NCBI GenBank assembly: GCA_017478965.1
Contig: JAFVCV010000003.1
Coordinates: 1 to 64,000, forward strand
DNA from: Ruminococcus sp.
Lineage (GTDB): Bacteria > Bacillota > Clostridia > Oscillospirales > Ruminococcaceae
Reading direction: 5' to 3'
Length of the DNA stretch: 64,000 bases
The translations under genes and the position numbers were made by a program. Below the pieces are notes generated by a model. The model was not told the origin of the DNA. It did no database searches and saw only the letters and a program-made list of their open reading frames with translations. Positions 55,635-64,000 of this stretch are shown piece by piece; the stretch's first letter is position 1, and every line of letters begins with the position of its first letter.

Positions 55635-56830
55635 TGAAAAGTCTGGCGGTAAAAAATCTGAAGGGCAGGTCTGTCAGAACGGCTGTCCTAATGACCCTGG
55701 CGGCGCTGCTGTCCTTTACGGTCCTGGGGGGAACGCTCGTAGTCCGCAGCCTGGATAAGGGCTTAGTATCCCTTAAAGCCAGACTTGGAGCAGATGTTAT
55801 GGTGGTCCCCAAGGAGGCCACTATGAAAAAGAAATTCGAGGACATGATCCTTCAGGGGACCACCGGGTATTTCTATATGGATATGAGCAGGGCCGAAGAG
55901 GTCATGGAACGTGAGGGCGTAGGCCAGGTCTCGCCGCAGTTCTTCTTAGCGTCCACAAGCTCCAGTTGCTGCTCCATACCTGTGCAGCTGATAGGCTTTG
56001 AACCTGAAACAGACTTCACCGTGTCACCATGGATAAAGCGCACATATGGCGGCCAGCTGGGCTTTTGCGACATCGTTGCCGGCAGCGACCTGAACGTCTT
56101 CGTAGGCGATAAGCTGAGCTTTTACGGAGTGGAGTGTACAGTGGCGGCCAAGCTTGAAAAGACAGGCACCAGCTACGACACCACTGTCTTTGCCAGCGGC
56201 GAAACCGTCAAGGAGCTTATCCGGTCCTCCCTGGAAAAGGGAATGAACGATTTTGCGGACATCGACCCGGAGCGGTCCGTGTCCTGCCTGATGATAAATG
56301 CCGCCGACGGCACCTCCCCGGAGGAGCTGGTGAATGATATCAATATCCATGTCAAGAAAGTCAAGGCCTATAAGACCGGCGACATGATAAAGGGCATCTC
56401 AGACAGCCTGGGAGGAGTCTCCAGAATGATAGGGCTGCTCATAGCGGCAGTCTGGGTCTTAGGGATAGTGATACTGTCCCTGGCATTTACCATGAGCGTC
56501 AACGAGCGCAGGAAGGAATTCGCCGTCCTGAGGGTCATCGGGGCCTCACGTGGGAGCCTTGCGGGACTGGTCCTGAAAGAGGCGCTGCTGACCTGCACTC
56601 TGGGGAGCCTCGCAGGGGCCGCCCTGGGTCTGCTGGTGCTGCTGCCGTTCAATGGCTTTATAGAGGAGACTCTGGCTCTGCCGTTTTTGCTGCCGGGGGT
56701 GGGGAGCATAGCTGGCTTTACCGCAGGGGCAGTTATACTGTCGGTGCTTTCCGGAGCTGCCGCCGCTGCCATAAGCGCCCTCAGGGTCAGCCGTATCGAC
56801 ACAGGACTGATACTCAGGGGGGATAATTGA
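55634..56830 (+). CDS. ABC permease, MacB/FtsX type (third)
   Basis: 398 residues, same topology as the two earlier permeases: helix 16-35, outer domain (ADVMVVPKEA, FYMDMSRAEEV), three C-terminal helices with ERRKEFAVLRVIGASRGS. TGATG overlap with DUF4418. Most like the first permease (both have a V-VPKE strand), so the second module probably arose by duplication. Confidence 0.92.
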   Translation: MKSLAVKNLKGRSVRTAVLMTLAALLSFTVLGGTLVVRSLDKGLVSLKARLGADVMVVPKEATMKKKFEDMILQGTTGYFYMDMSRAEEVMEREGVGQVSPQFFLASTSSSCCSIPVQLIGFEPETDFTVSPWIKRTYGGQLGFCDIVAGSDLNVFVGDKLSFYGVECTVAAKLEKTGTSYDTTVFASGETVKELIRSSLEKGMNDFADIDPERSVSCLMINAADGTSPEELVNDINIHVKKVKAYKTGDMIKGISDSLGGVSRMIGLLIAAVWVLGIVILSLAFTMSVNERRKEFAVLRVIGASRGSLAGLVLKEALLTCTLGSLAGAALGLLVLLPFNGFIEETLALPFLLPGVGSIAGFTAGAVILSVLSGAAAAAISALRVSRIDTGLILRGDN

Positions 56831-57507
56831 TGGAACTGAGAGCGGAAAAAATATACCGGGATTTTATCAGAGAGAGCCGCAGCACCAACCGTTTCACCGC
56901 TGTCAAGGAGACTTCTATGCTCCTTGCGCCCGGAAAGCTGACAGTGCTGATGGGCCGCTCCGGCAGCGGCAAGACCACACTGCTTAATATGCTGTCCGGA
57001 CTTCTTTGTCCCACCGGAGGCAGTATCACCGCCGACGGACAGGACCTTTATGCCATGAGCGACAAGGAGCTGTCAAGGTTCAGAAACCTCCATATGGGCG
57101 TTATTCCTCAGGGACAGACCGCTGTACACAGCCTTGACGTCAGGGAGAATATACTTCTTCCATTTACATTTTACGGCGATGTGCCGGACGAAAAGCAGGC
57201 TCAGGAGCTTATGGAAAGGCTGGATATCGCCCACCTCGCAGCCGCTATGCCCTCGGAGCTGTCAGGCGGGGAGCTGAGACGAATGGCCATAGCCCGAGCT
57301 CTTGTGCGAAGGCCGGAGCTGATTTTTGCAGACGAGCCTACAGGGGACTTAGACGATGAGAACACCGCAGAGGTGTTCAGGGTCCTGAAAGAATACGCCG
57401 CTGAGGGTGGTTCAGTGCTGACTGTCACCCACGAGAACGACGCTAAGTCATATGCCGACGTACTGCTGACGATGAGCGCAGGAACAGTCAGCCAGGAAAT
57501 TGTATAA
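56827..57507 (+). CDS. ABC ATPase of the second FtsX-type module
   Basis: 226 residues with Walker A GRSGSGKTT, signature LSGGELRRMAIARAL, Walker B IFADEPTGDLD and VTHEND. The signature has E-L-R-R in place of Q-Q-Q-R. ATGA overlap with its permease. Last gene of the cluster. Confidence 0.93.
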   Translation: MMELRAEKIYRDFIRESRSTNRFTAVKETSMLLAPGKLTVLMGRSGSGKTTLLNMLSGLLCPTGGSITADGQDLYAMSDKELSRFRNLHMGVIPQGQTAVHSLDVRENILLPFTFYGDVPDEKQAQELMERLDIAHLAAAMPSELSGGELRRMAIARALVRRPELIFADEPTGDLDDENTAEVFRVLKEYAAEGGSVLTVTHENDAKSYADVLLTMSAGTVSQEIV

Positions 57508-57512
57508 GCAAG

Positions 57513-57538
57513 AGCGGACCGTGCGGTCCGCTTTTTTT
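57513..57538 (+). terminator. Terminator of the iron/electron-transfer cluster
   Basis: Stem AGCGGACC/GGTCCGCT, 4-base loop, T7, five bases after the last stop codon. Confidence 0.92.
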
Positions 57539-57549
57539 GCGCCGGGGAC

Positions 57550-57578
57550 TTGAAAGAGCGGGCAGGATAGGTTATAAT
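57550..57578 (+). promoter_or_regulatory. Promoter of the papain-like gene
   Basis: TTGAAA (57550-57555), 17-bp spacer, TATAAT (57573-57578), 45 bases before the ATG at 57624. Confidence 0.8.
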
Positions 57579-57623
57579 AAAGGGGAGGCCTCAGGCCAGG
57601 ATAAGAAACTAAGGAGCGTTCTT

Positions 57624-58265
57624 ATGAAAGATATCTACATCGTGCTGATAAAAGCCCATACCGGCCTTGGGAGCATTGCCCGCAGGCTCACGGGATATCC
57701 CTACACTCATATCGCTGTCTCCCTCGACAGGTCTATGACAGACTTTATCAGCTATTCAAGAAGATACCATTATTTCCCTTTCGATGCGGGATATACACAC
57801 GAATACCGTGACTATTATGCTTTCGGCAGCTATGAGCGTTTTGGCGCAAAGGTGTTCAGATTAAGACTAAGCGAGGAAGGATATGCAGAGGTCATGGACT
57901 TTATCAGAAATTGCGAAAACGATAAAGCTCAGCTGTTCAACATTTTTTCCATGGCTACCATGCCCGTTATCGGTGGATTTCGGATCTACAGGGCCAACAA
58001 CTGTATGTCCTTCACTGCCAGGGTCATCGAAAAAAGCGGCTGCGTAAGGCTAGAAAAGCCATATTACCGCTATTCTATAAAGGATATGGACCTTTTGCTC
58101 GGAAAATTTGCGGTTTTTGAGGGAAGCATAAGAAAACGCAGGCAGGACAGCCACGGTGACTATATGCGGAGTTTTGGACCGTTGAAGTTTTTCAGCGACA
58201 TGGCAAAGCTCGTTTTTCCCCTGACCTTCAGGCTCATCTTCAGACGGCCGGAGAACATGGACTGA
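57624..58265 (+). CDS. Permuted papain-like fold protein (YiiX/NlpC-P60 relative)
   Basis: 213 residues from the ATG preceded by AAGGAG; a longer frame to 57537 contains the promoter and is rejected. The pattern of permuted papain-like amidases is visible: His in YPYTHIAVSLD (~28) and Cys in ANNCMSFTARVI (~132), order His before Cys. Family members cleave acyl or peptide bonds in cell wall or lipids. No signal peptide, basic C-terminus. Monocistronic. Confidence 0.7.
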   Translation: MKDIYIVLIKAHTGLGSIARRLTGYPYTHIAVSLDRSMTDFISYSRRYHYFPFDAGYTHEYRDYYAFGSYERFGAKVFRLRLSEEGYAEVMDFIRNCENDKAQLFNIFSMATMPVIGGFRIYRANNCMSFTARVIEKSGCVRLEKPYYRYSIKDMDLLLGKFAVFEGSIRKRRQDSHGDYMRSFGPLKFFSDMAKLVFPLTFRLIFRRPENMD

Positions 58266-58490
58266 AAACAATCGCCGGTCAATTATACAAAAATTACATA
58301 AACTGTAAATATTGCCGTGATTTTTATGATAAATTTACAAAAACAGAGCAATAAACGACTAATGAACTCAGGCCATGAGCAAAAAAAGGCTTGTAAAATA
58401 TTTTAAAATATGATAAAACATATACAGGCCCGGGGTATAGGGTGATCTCCGGGGACTCTACATTATTTTGAAAGTGAGGTAAAAACACGC
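58266..58490. other. AT-rich leader region upstream of the xylanase gene
   Basis: Contains TTGTAA (near 58392) with a 17-bp spacer and TAAAAC, a weak promoter candidate, and a CCCGG/CCGGG inverted pair at ~58432-58458 that could fold in the leader. No known riboswitch class recognised. Confidence 0.4.
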
Positions 58491-60527
58491 ATGAAAAAGA
58501 ACGTGCGCAAAAGATTTATCGGCGGCGTTGCAGCCGTTGTGATGTGTCTGACTGGCGTTCTTGGCTCCTGCGGTACAGGCTCTGACAGCAGCAGTTCCTC
58601 TGCCGGCAGCAGTTCAGCGGCTCAGACATCTGAGAGCAAGGCTGAAACTGCCCAGGGAGAAGAGACTTTCACCGAAAACGTTGTTGGCGAGTCAGGCGGC
58701 TACGGCTATGAGCTGTGGAAGGATAACGGCGACACCACAATGGTCATCAAGGACGGCGGCAATTTCTCCTGCGAGTGGAGCAATATCAACAACTGCCTTT
58801 TCAGAAGAGGTCAGAAGTTCGACTGCACACAGACCTACCAGGAGCTGGGCAATATCAGCGTGAACTACGGTGTGGATTACCAGCCCGACGGTAATTCATA
58901 TATGTGCGTTTACGGCTGGACCAGAGACCCGCTCATCGAGTATTACATCGTAGAAACATGGGGCTCGTGGAGACCGCCCGGAGGGGGTGCGCCTTTAGGC
59001 GTAGTCAATATAGACGGCGGTACATACGAAATCTATAAGACCACAAGGTATGAACAGCCCTCCATAGATGGTACACAGACCTTTGACCAGTACTGGAGCG
59101 TAAGGAAGGATAAGCCGGAGACCGACGGAACTAAGGTGGAGGGTACCATCTCCATCTCAAAGCATTTCGATGCGTGGGAGCAGTGCGGTCTGCACCTGGG
59201 CAAGATGTATGAAGTTGCTCTCAATATCGAGGGCTATCAGTCCCAGGGCAAGGCGGACATATATAAGAACGAGCTTACCATCGACGGCAGCTACAGCGCC
59301 GAGCCTGCGGTAGACGTTACTTCATTTGTGACCCTCGGGTTCTTCAACAGCGAGTTCGAGGACGGCGAAGACGGCTGGCAGCCCAGAGGTTCTGCTGCGA
59401 TCGCATCGACAGGTGACGAGGCCAAGTCCGGCAGCAAGTCTCTTTATGTCAGCGGCAGGACAGATAACTGGAACGGTGCGGCCATCGACCTTGACCCAAG
59501 CACCTATACGGCCGGCATGGCCTACAGCTTTAAGGCCGCTGTTATGCAGAAGAGCGGTGAGGCTGCCACGATGAAGATGACACTGCAATATAATTCCGGC
59601 GGAGCGCCTAACTACGCCGAGGTAGCTTCTGCTTCCGCACCCAGCGGCGAGTGGATAACACTGGAGAATTCTTCGTATGCTATCCCTGATGACGCTACCG
59701 ATATGATACTTTATATAGAGTCTCCTGACAGCCTGACCGATTTCTATATCGACGATGCTTCCAGCGCCGAGTCAGGTACTCAGCCTTCCGGCGGCGATGC
59801 CAAGAAGGACGAGAAGAAGGAGGAGCCGGCAGAGGAATACGAGTTCGCTGACCCAGTTGCCGTTACCTCCGATGTGGACATTTCCTGGATAGACCCCGAC
59901 AAGCCTATGGTGGCTATCTCCTTTGATGACGGCGCAAGCGCCAATGCACCCGGCGACCCCGCTTACAGGATAATCGACGCAGTGGCCGACGCAGGTTTCC
60001 ACGCAACCTTCTTCTATGTGGGCAACTGGATCAAGACAGAGGAGCAGGTACAGTACGCTTATGAGAAGGGCATGGAGATCGCAAACCACACCACCTCTCA
60101 CCCCTACCTTTCCAAGCTGGAACCCCAGGCTATCAGGGACGAGTTCGAGAAGACTCACGAAAAGCTGAAAAACATCATCGGCGCAGAGCCTTCCAGAGTG
60201 ATGAGACTGCCTTATCTTGACAGCAGCAGCACCGTCACCAAGACCCTTAACGATGTTGCGCTCATATCCTGCTCGGTAGATACCAAGGACTGGAACAAGG
60301 CTACCACAGACGATATCGTTAACACAATAAAGACCGCTAAGGAAAACGGCACTCTTGAAAACGCCATCGTGCTTTGTCACGAGAATTACGCTACCACAGC
60401 AGAGGCTATGGAGATACTTATGCCTTACCTTAAAGAAGAGGGCTGGCAGGTAGTGACAGTTTCGGAGATGTTTGCAGTCCAGGGCAAGGAACTCATGGGC
60501 GGCAAGGTCTACACCAAGCTTTCCTGA
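58491..60527 (+). CDS. GH11 xylanase - CBM - CE4 acetylxylan esterase lipoprotein
   Basis: 678 residues, lipobox LGSC (Cys27), Ser-rich linker. GH11 endo-xylanase at ~62-270: nucleophile Glu150 in [12 protein letters not shown] and acid/base Glu247 in [13 protein letters not shown]22/CBM4_9-like jelly-roll lies at ~283-422 ([11 protein letters not shown]...YIDDAS). After an acidic/Lys linker, CE4 deacetylase at ~470-665: SFDDG (D479, D480) and the metal ligands H533/H537 in ANHTTSHP. It cuts xylan and removes acetyl groups on the cell surface. Lipid anchoring instead of a dockerin suggests use as a cell-bound enzyme. Confidence 0.93.
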   Translation: MKKNVRKRFIGGVAAVVMCLTGVLGSCGTGSDSSSSSAGSSSAAQTSESKAETAQGEETFTENVVGESGGYGYELWKDNGDTTMVIKDGGNFSCEWSNINNCLFRRGQKFDCTQTYQELGNISVNYGVDYQPDGNSYMCVYGWTRDPLIEYYIVETWGSWRPPGGGAPLGVVNIDGGTYEIYKTTRYEQPSIDGTQTFDQYWSVRKDKPETDGTKVEGTISISKHFDAWEQCGLHLGKMYEVALNIEGYQSQGKADIYKNELTIDGSYSAEPAVDVTSFVTLGFFNSEFEDGEDGWQPRGSAAIASTGDEAKSGSKSLYVSGRTDNWNGAAIDLDPSTYTAGMAYSFKAAVMQKSGEAATMKMTLQYNSGGAPNYAEVASASAPSGEWITLENSSYAIPDDATDMILYIESPDSLTDFYIDDASSAESGTQPSGGDAKKDEKKEEPAEEYEFADPVAVTSDVDISWIDPDKPMVAISFDDGASANAPGDPAYRIIDAVADAGFHATFFYVGNWIKTEEQVQYAYEKGMEIANHTTSHPYLSKLEPQAIRDEFEKTHEKLKNIIGAEPSRVMRLPYLDSSSTVTKTLNDVALISCSVDTKDWNKATTDDIVNTIKTAKENGTLENAIVLCHENYATTAEAMEILMPYLKEEGWQVVTVSEMFAVQGKELMGGKVYTKLS

Positions 60528-60531
60528 CAGT

Positions 60532-60575
60532 AAAAAAACAAGTGAGCATTTCACAGGAAATGCTCACTTTTTTGT
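60532..60575. terminator. Bidirectional terminator after the xylanase gene
   Basis: 12-bp perfect stem AGTGAGCATTTC/GAAATGCTCACT, 4-base loop, A-run on the left and T-run on the right, between convergent genes. Confidence 0.92.
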
Positions 60576-60598
60576 TATAGCAATTTCTCAAGGCTGCC

Positions 60599-61333
60599 TT
60601 AGTAGGTGATGAATTCGATGCCGTCCGTGTCGATGCCATCGCTCTCCATCTGCTTTAGCAGCGGCTCCTTTTTGTCAAGCTCATCTTCTTCGATATAAAT
60701 ATGGAATTTTCCGTCCTCTGTGCTGTGCTCAAAGGAAAGCCTGATATCCGAGGCTATCATCGCCTCAAGTATCCTGCTGTTGGTCTCTTCAGCCTTTTCG
60801 CCGCTGAAATACGGTTTATCGGTGGAAAAAAGCTCGCCGTCAACAGTCCGCTGGTCCTTGGTCTGCTCCAGATAATCAAGATCCTGACTGCGCTGTTTCT
60901 CTTCTAGTTGTTCTTCCTTATCATCAAGATCACGGGAGCTTAAAAAAACGACTTTTTCAACATCTATGCCTCTGTCGGTGAATATCTGTTTTATCTCTTC
61001 CGTCTGATCCTCATCATACAGACCAACATATACCGTCCCGGTACCTGGGTCTTCATAACAGCCGGTTATATACGTTTCGCTTGCACTGTTGAGTTCAACA
61101 GTAACGGCCATGACATCTCCGAACAGACTCTCAGGCCAGCCTTCCAATTCGCCAGGAAGGTTTTCACAGACCTCTGTCTCATCGTTATTGTCAGGAACGC
61201 TTTCATCTTTGACAGTTGCAGCGGCGGCAGTTCCATCTCCGGCTTTATCGGCGGCAGTATCTACGTTCCCACAGGCACAAAACAGCCCGCAGGTCATGAT
61301 GACAGATATAATTGATGCTAGGATATTTTTCAT
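60599..61333 (-). CDS. Lipoprotein of unknown function
   Basis: 244 residues. Signal peptide with lipobox FCAC (Cys21), acidic linker, then two similar halves, each with strands and an acidic helix (TVYVGLYDEDQTEEIKQIFTDRGID and FHIYIEEDELDKKEPLLKQMESDGID). The halves end in parallel phrases (RGIDVEKVVF; DGIDTDGIEF), pointing to an internal repeat, as in small ferredoxin-like beta-alpha-beta domains. No family recognised. AAAGGAGCG upstream. Confidence 0.7.
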   Translation of the reverse strand: MKNILASIISVIMTCGLFCACGNVDTAADKAGDGTAAAATVKDESVPDNNDETEVCENLPGELEGWPESLFGDVMAVTVELNSASETYITGCYEDPGTGTVYVGLYDEDQTEEIKQIFTDRGIDVEKVVFLSSRDLDDKEEQLEEKQRSQDLDYLEQTKDQRTVDGELFSTDKPYFSGEKAEETNSRILEAMIASDIRLSFEHSTEDGKFHIYIEEDELDKKEPLLKQMESDGIDTDGIEFITY

Positions 61334-61390
61334 AGTGGTCGCTCCTTTCTGAAATGGTCAGGTAATTACGGCTCTTAACTGCCTGACATC

Positions 61391-61419
61391 ATTATACCAC
61401 GATCACGCCGAAAAATCAA
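61391..61419 (-). promoter_or_regulatory. Promoter of the lipoprotein gene
   Basis: Minus strand TTGATT (61419-61414), 17-bp spacer, TATAAT (61396-61391). Confidence 0.8.
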
Positions 61420-61441
61420 TAAAAAACTTACAGCGCAGGGC

Positions 61442-61924
61442 TTATTCCTTCACCAGCAAGCACACCGCCGTTGCCGACATACCCAGGCCCTCGCCGGTAA
61501 ATCCCAGTTTCTCCTCCGTGGTGGCCTTGACGGAGATCTGCCCCTTCTCACAGCCGGCGGTAGCTGCTATATTCTCCCGCATGGCGTCGATATAGGGCGC
61601 CAGCTTTGGCCGCTGTGCGCAGATCGTGCAGTCAGCGTTTCCCAGCCGGTAGCCCTGTTCCCTTATCAGTGCGCAGACTTTCTTCATAAGCTCCATGCTG
61701 TCTGCACCCTTATAGCTCATGTCTGTGTCAGGGAAATGCTTTCCGATGTCCCCAAGAGCAAGTGCGCCCAGCATGGCGTCCATAAGTGCGTGCAGCAGCA
61801 CGTCAGCGTCAGAATGGCCGTCCAGCCCCTTGTCAAAGGGGATATGCACCCCGCCTAAGATAAGCTCTCTGCCCTCAGTGAGCCTGTGTACGTCATAACC
61901 GTGGCCGATGCGGATACCGTTCAT
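61442..61924 (-). CDS. ispF: 2-C-methyl-D-erythritol 2,4-cyclodiphosphate synthase
   Basis: 160 residues, full length. MEP isoprenoid pathway step that cyclises CDP-ME 2-phosphate, releasing CMP. Metal ligands in GYDVHR (D11, H13) and the later LDGHSDADV loop; substrate loop [11 protein letters not shown] near the end. Two bases after pheA, so cotranscribed. No ispD is adjacent. Confidence 0.96.
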   Translation of the reverse strand: MNGIRIGHGYDVHRLTEGRELILGGVHIPFDKGLDGHSDADVLLHALMDAMLGALALGDIGKHFPDTDMSYKGADSMELMKKVCALIREQGYRLGNADCTICAQRPKLAPYIDAMRENIAATAGCEKGQISVKATTEEKLGFTGEGLGMSATAVCLLVKE

Positions 61925-61926
61925 TT

Positions 61927-63039
61927 TTATACCTCCTCGTAGTTGCCTAAGAATTTGAAATAGGAAAGCTCCGAGCTGAGCTCGCTTAGCAGCTTTGCCA
62001 CCTCAGGGGTGTCGATGTTCCCATGAAAATCCAGATAGAACACCACATCAAAGTCCGTGTTGGCTATAGGCATACTCTCTATCATTGAAAGGTTCAGTCC
62101 TGCAACGGAAAACTTTGTCAGCAGTCTGTACAGCGAAGAGGACTGATGGGGGAGTGCCAGACACACTGAAATGGTGTTGGCTCTCTCGGATTTCAGCGTT
62201 TCCTTTGATATGAGGATAAACTTGGTGTAGTTGTCCTCGGCGTTCTGGATATTAGTCATCAGGATATCAAGCCCCAGGTCTTTAGCGCAGGACTCCGAGC
62301 AAATGGCGCCGTACGGTTCCTCGCTCTGCCTGATAAAGCAGGCCGCTAAGGAAGTGTTTGAGTATTCATGGGTGCGAAGACCGTTTTTCTTAATGAAATC
62401 TGAGCACTGCTGCAAGCCCTGAGTGTGCGAATAGATGTCCCTTATGTCCTCGAACCTGACCCCCGGCTTGACGGCCAGACAGTGGGAGATCTTCAGCTTT
62501 GTCCCGGCGCATATCCTGAAATCGTATTTCTTCATCAGCTCATAGGTCTGCGCTACGGACCCGGCGGTGGAATTGATTATCGGCAGTATGCCGAATTCAG
62601 CCTCGCCGTCTCTGACGGAGCGGAAAATATCCTCGAAATTTTCGTGGAACACCGGCTCGAAGTCCTCAAAAAGATTTGAACAGGCCAGGTGGTTGTATGA
62701 ACCGTTAGTCCCCGGCACAGCTACGGTGTGTTTGCCGGAAAGGTCCAGTTTTTTGTACTTTATACTCTCTGCATCAGCAAAGAACTCCTGGTACTGCATA
62801 CATTTTGAAATGTCCATCAGGGTCTGATAGAAGACCCTTGTGGCCCCTTTCAGATCCTCCGGAGCGCTGTCGGTCACCCTTTTGAGTATCTCCTTCTCAC
62901 GGTCCCTGTGAAAAACAGGCAGACCGTTTGCGATCTTGTATTCAGCCACCTGAAAGCAAAGCTCCATTCGCTTATTGAAAAGCTCCTGCATCTGTGCATC
63001 AATGTCGTTTATCTGTAGTCTCAGTTCCTGTAAGTCCAT
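61927..63039 (-). CDS. pheA: Bifunctional chorismate mutase / prephenate dehydratase
   Basis: 370 residues. AroQ-type chorismate mutase at ~1-85 ([22 protein letters not shown]), prephenate dehydratase at ~105-280 and ACT regulatory domain at ~290-370. Makes phenylpyruvate for phenylalanine. Two signature sites are changed: the dehydratase T-R-F motif reads NYTKF, and the ACT phenylalanine-binding E-S-R-P reads IESMP. The ATG at 63039 follows GGGAGC at 8 bases; an in-frame TTG at 63054 is less likely. Confidence 0.92.
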   Translation of the reverse strand: MDLQELRLQINDIDAQMQELFNKRMELCFQVAEYKIANGLPVFHRDREKEILKRVTDSAPEDLKGATRVFYQTLMDISKCMQYQEFFADAESIKYKKLDLSGKHTVAVPGTNGSYNHLACSNLFEDFEPVFHENFEDIFRSVRDGEAEFGILPIINSTAGSVAQTYELMKKYDFRICAGTKLKISHCLAVKPGVRFEDIRDIYSHTQGLQQCSDFIKKNGLRTHEYSNTSLAACFIRQSEEPYGAICSESCAKDLGLDILMTNIQNAEDNYTKFILISKETLKSERANTISVCLALPHQSSSLYRLLTKFSVAGLNLSMIESMPIANTDFDVVFYLDFHGNIDTPEVAKLLSELSSELSYFKFLGNYEEV

Positions 63040-63102
63040 ATGAAAAGCTCCCAACTGTTAAGATTGGCCGCATACTGTGCTCAGACACGGCCCTGCTCCT
63101 AT

Positions 63103-63131
63103 ATTTTACCACATTTCTGCCATTAATGCAA
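63103..63131 (-). promoter_or_regulatory. Promoter of pheA-ispF
   Basis: Minus strand TTGCAT (63131-63126), 17-bp spacer, TAAAAT (63108-63103). Confidence 0.65.
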
Positions 63132-63232
63132 CACCATTAAATGACATTTTCGTTAACAGGCATAAGCTGCCGCCCTTAGGGCATAATAGCCCCAAAGGAC
63201 AATGTCCCTTAAACAGAAAGGCAGTGAGAAAC

Positions 63233-63529
63233 ATGAAACGAAACGGACTTGAAGGCAAGCTTTCAGAGGATCGCAAAAGCAGGGAGTTTTTCGGGACACT
63301 TAGTCCCACTCTCAGGAGCCGGCTGAAAAAGACGGATAAAGCCAATTTTGAGCTTCTGGAAAAAGCCGCCGGAGGGCCGCCCGTCCCGGAGGCGGACCAA
63401 GGGCCGGTGACCTCCTCGGCCTCCATGCAGGAATGCACCGGCCTTATCCCCCAGGGCAGCGGACTGTCCGAGGAAAAACTCAGCACCTTCGGCGAACTGT
63501 TCCCGTTTTGTCCTGACAAAGACAACTGA
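63233..63529 (+). CDS. Small basic-to-acidic protein of unknown function
   Basis: 98 residues from ATG 63233. Basic helical first half (RNGLEGKLSEDRKSREFFGT, LSPTLRSRLKKTDK), Pro/Gly-rich middle, and a short C-terminal piece. The ribosome site (AAAGGCAGTGAG) is moderate; a longer frame back to 63077 overlaps the pheA promoter and is not favoured. No family recognised and no membrane segment. Confidence 0.5.
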   Translation: MKRNGLEGKLSEDRKSREFFGTLSPTLRSRLKKTDKANFELLEKAAGGPPVPEADQGPVTSSASMQECTGLIPQGSGLSEEKLSTFGELFPFCPDKDN

Positions 63530-63558
63530 GAGAAGAGCCTCTTACAAAACGGGGGGTC

Positions 63559-63624
63559 TTTACTTTTGGCCCGGCCTATGTTATAATAAATAAGCGGTCC
63601 TGAGGGTCGGGGCCGCTTATTTTT
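63559..63624 (+). promoter_or_regulatory. Promoter followed at once by a hairpin
   Basis: TTTACT (63559-63564), 17-bp spacer, TATAAT (63582-63587), directed at the radical SAM gene. AATAAGCGGTCC/GGGCCGCTTATT with TTTT (63588-63624) begins at about the start site. It may be a terminator for the small gene upstream or a leader attenuator. Confidence 0.55.
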
Positions 63625-63643
63625 AAGATAACGGAGCCTTGAT

Positions 63644-64000
63644 ATGGAAGAGATCAGAAAAAAGCTTGACAAGATACTTCTCAAAGCACTGAAACCCGCC
63701 AGGTATATAGGCGGCGAGATAGGCAGTGTGGTGAAGGAAAGGGACAAGGTCGATGTCCGTTTTGCATTCTGCTTTCCCGACACCTACGATGTGGGTATGT
63801 CACACCTGGGTATGAAGATACTTTACGGACTGAAAAATGCTGTGCCCAACTGGTGGTGTGAAAGGGTCTTTATGCCGGAACATGATTTTGAAAAGCTCAT
63901 GCGTGATAACGGCATACCCCTCTACGGACTGGAGAGCCTGGACCCTATAAAGGATTTTGACTTCATCGGGTTCACTCTGCAATATGAGCTTTCCTTCAAT
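63644..64000 (+). CDS. B12-binding-domain radical SAM protein (TIGR03960-type), N-terminal part
   Basis: The first 119 residues reach the window edge. The sequence opens MEEIRKKLDKILLKALKPAR, then YIGGEIGSVV, VRFAFCFPDTYDVGMSHLGMKILYG and YGLESLDPIKDFDFIGFTLQYELSF. This is the start of the large radical SAM family commonly found beside the TIGR03936 protein and ribonuclease G in Firmicutes. GGAGCC is 8 bases before the ATG. The radical SAM cysteines would lie beyond the window. Confidence 0.85.
   Translation, partial: MEEIRKKLDKILLKALKPARYIGGEIGSVVKERDKVDVRFAFCFPDTYDVGMSHLGMKILYGLKNAVPNWWCERVFMPEHDFEKLMRDNGIPLYGLESLDPIKDFDFIGFTLQYELSFN

Noticed and set aside
58390-58490. Riboswitch in the xylanase leader
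   Set aside because: The CCCGG/CCGGG pair is short, and no conserved core of a known class was recognised.
63077-63232. N-terminal extension of the small protein at 63233
   Set aside because: Covers the pheA promoter on the opposite strand and lacks a ribosome site.

Overview
The window looks like chromosomal DNA of a Gram-positive, fibre-degrading Firmicute, most likely a Ruminococcus-like member of the Oscillospiraceae. Grounds: sortase and LPXTG-type surface proteins, lipobox lipoproteins, consensus sigma-A promoters with 17-bp spacers, a xylanase/deacetylase lipoprotein and a GH43 glycosidase, several ECF sigma factors, and a moderately GC-rich base composition. Species cannot be fixed from sequence reading alone. 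The ends cut two genes: a MerR regulator on the left and a B12-binding radical SAM gene on the right.

Layout. 1-3.5 kb (minus): a MerR regulator with an autoregulatory promoter, then an operon GH43 lipoprotein - YqiA-like esterase - iron-type alcohol dehydrogenase. 3.6-6.3 kb: a zinc-ribbon membrane protein and a double-HTH protein. 6.5-19.1 kb: a pilus operon (LPPNTG minor pilin, SipA-like pseudo signal peptidase, two-domain major pilin, class B sortase, 2908-residue adhesin) whose content matches streptococcal FCT loci. 19.2-22.1 kb: an amino-acid permease fused to a histidine kinase and a receiver domain. 22.2-28.8 kb: three ECF sigma genes; two are single-chain fusions of sigma factor, membrane helix and extracytoplasmic domain, the third is a normal sigma/anti-sigma pair. 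28.9-37.6 kb: housekeeping and small accessory genes (tyrosine phosphatase, Ogt, FtsX-type ABC exporter with a strong palindromic operator, initiator tRNA-Met, SLC13-type transporter, alpha/beta hydrolase, SpoU rRNA/tRNA methylase, flavodoxin).

37.7-43.2 kb: a lipid-type cluster. A LicC-like cytidylyltransferase carries an unexpected C39-peptidase-like tail. It is followed, from a perfect promoter, by PlsC, an acyl-CoA/AMP ligase, a radical SAM enzyme and a CDP-alcohol phosphatidyltransferase; an unusual phospholipid is the likely product.

43.3-57.5 kb: a 15-gene co-directional iron cluster. The first six genes (FTR1 permease with a TM2 tail, P19-type lipoprotein, DUF2318 membrane protein, two MacB/FtsX permeases, ATPase) follow the Campylobacter p19 locus order. 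They are followed by a lipoprotein and a small anchored protein that each carry an ApbE flavinylation motif, a cytochrome b/flavoprotein/iron-sulfur trio resembling fumarate reductase, a transglutaminase-like protein, a DUF4418 protein and a second ABC pair. I read this as reductive iron uptake with a membrane electron-transfer module that moves electrons outward to flavins; this is the strongest candidate for an undescribed system.

57.6-64 kb: a permuted-papain-like protein, a GH11-CBM-CE4 xylanase/acetylxylan esterase lipoprotein, an unknown lipoprotein, pheA-ispF, a small unknown protein and the start of a B12-binding radical SAM gene. No rRNA, CRISPR array, insertion sequence or prophage was seen.
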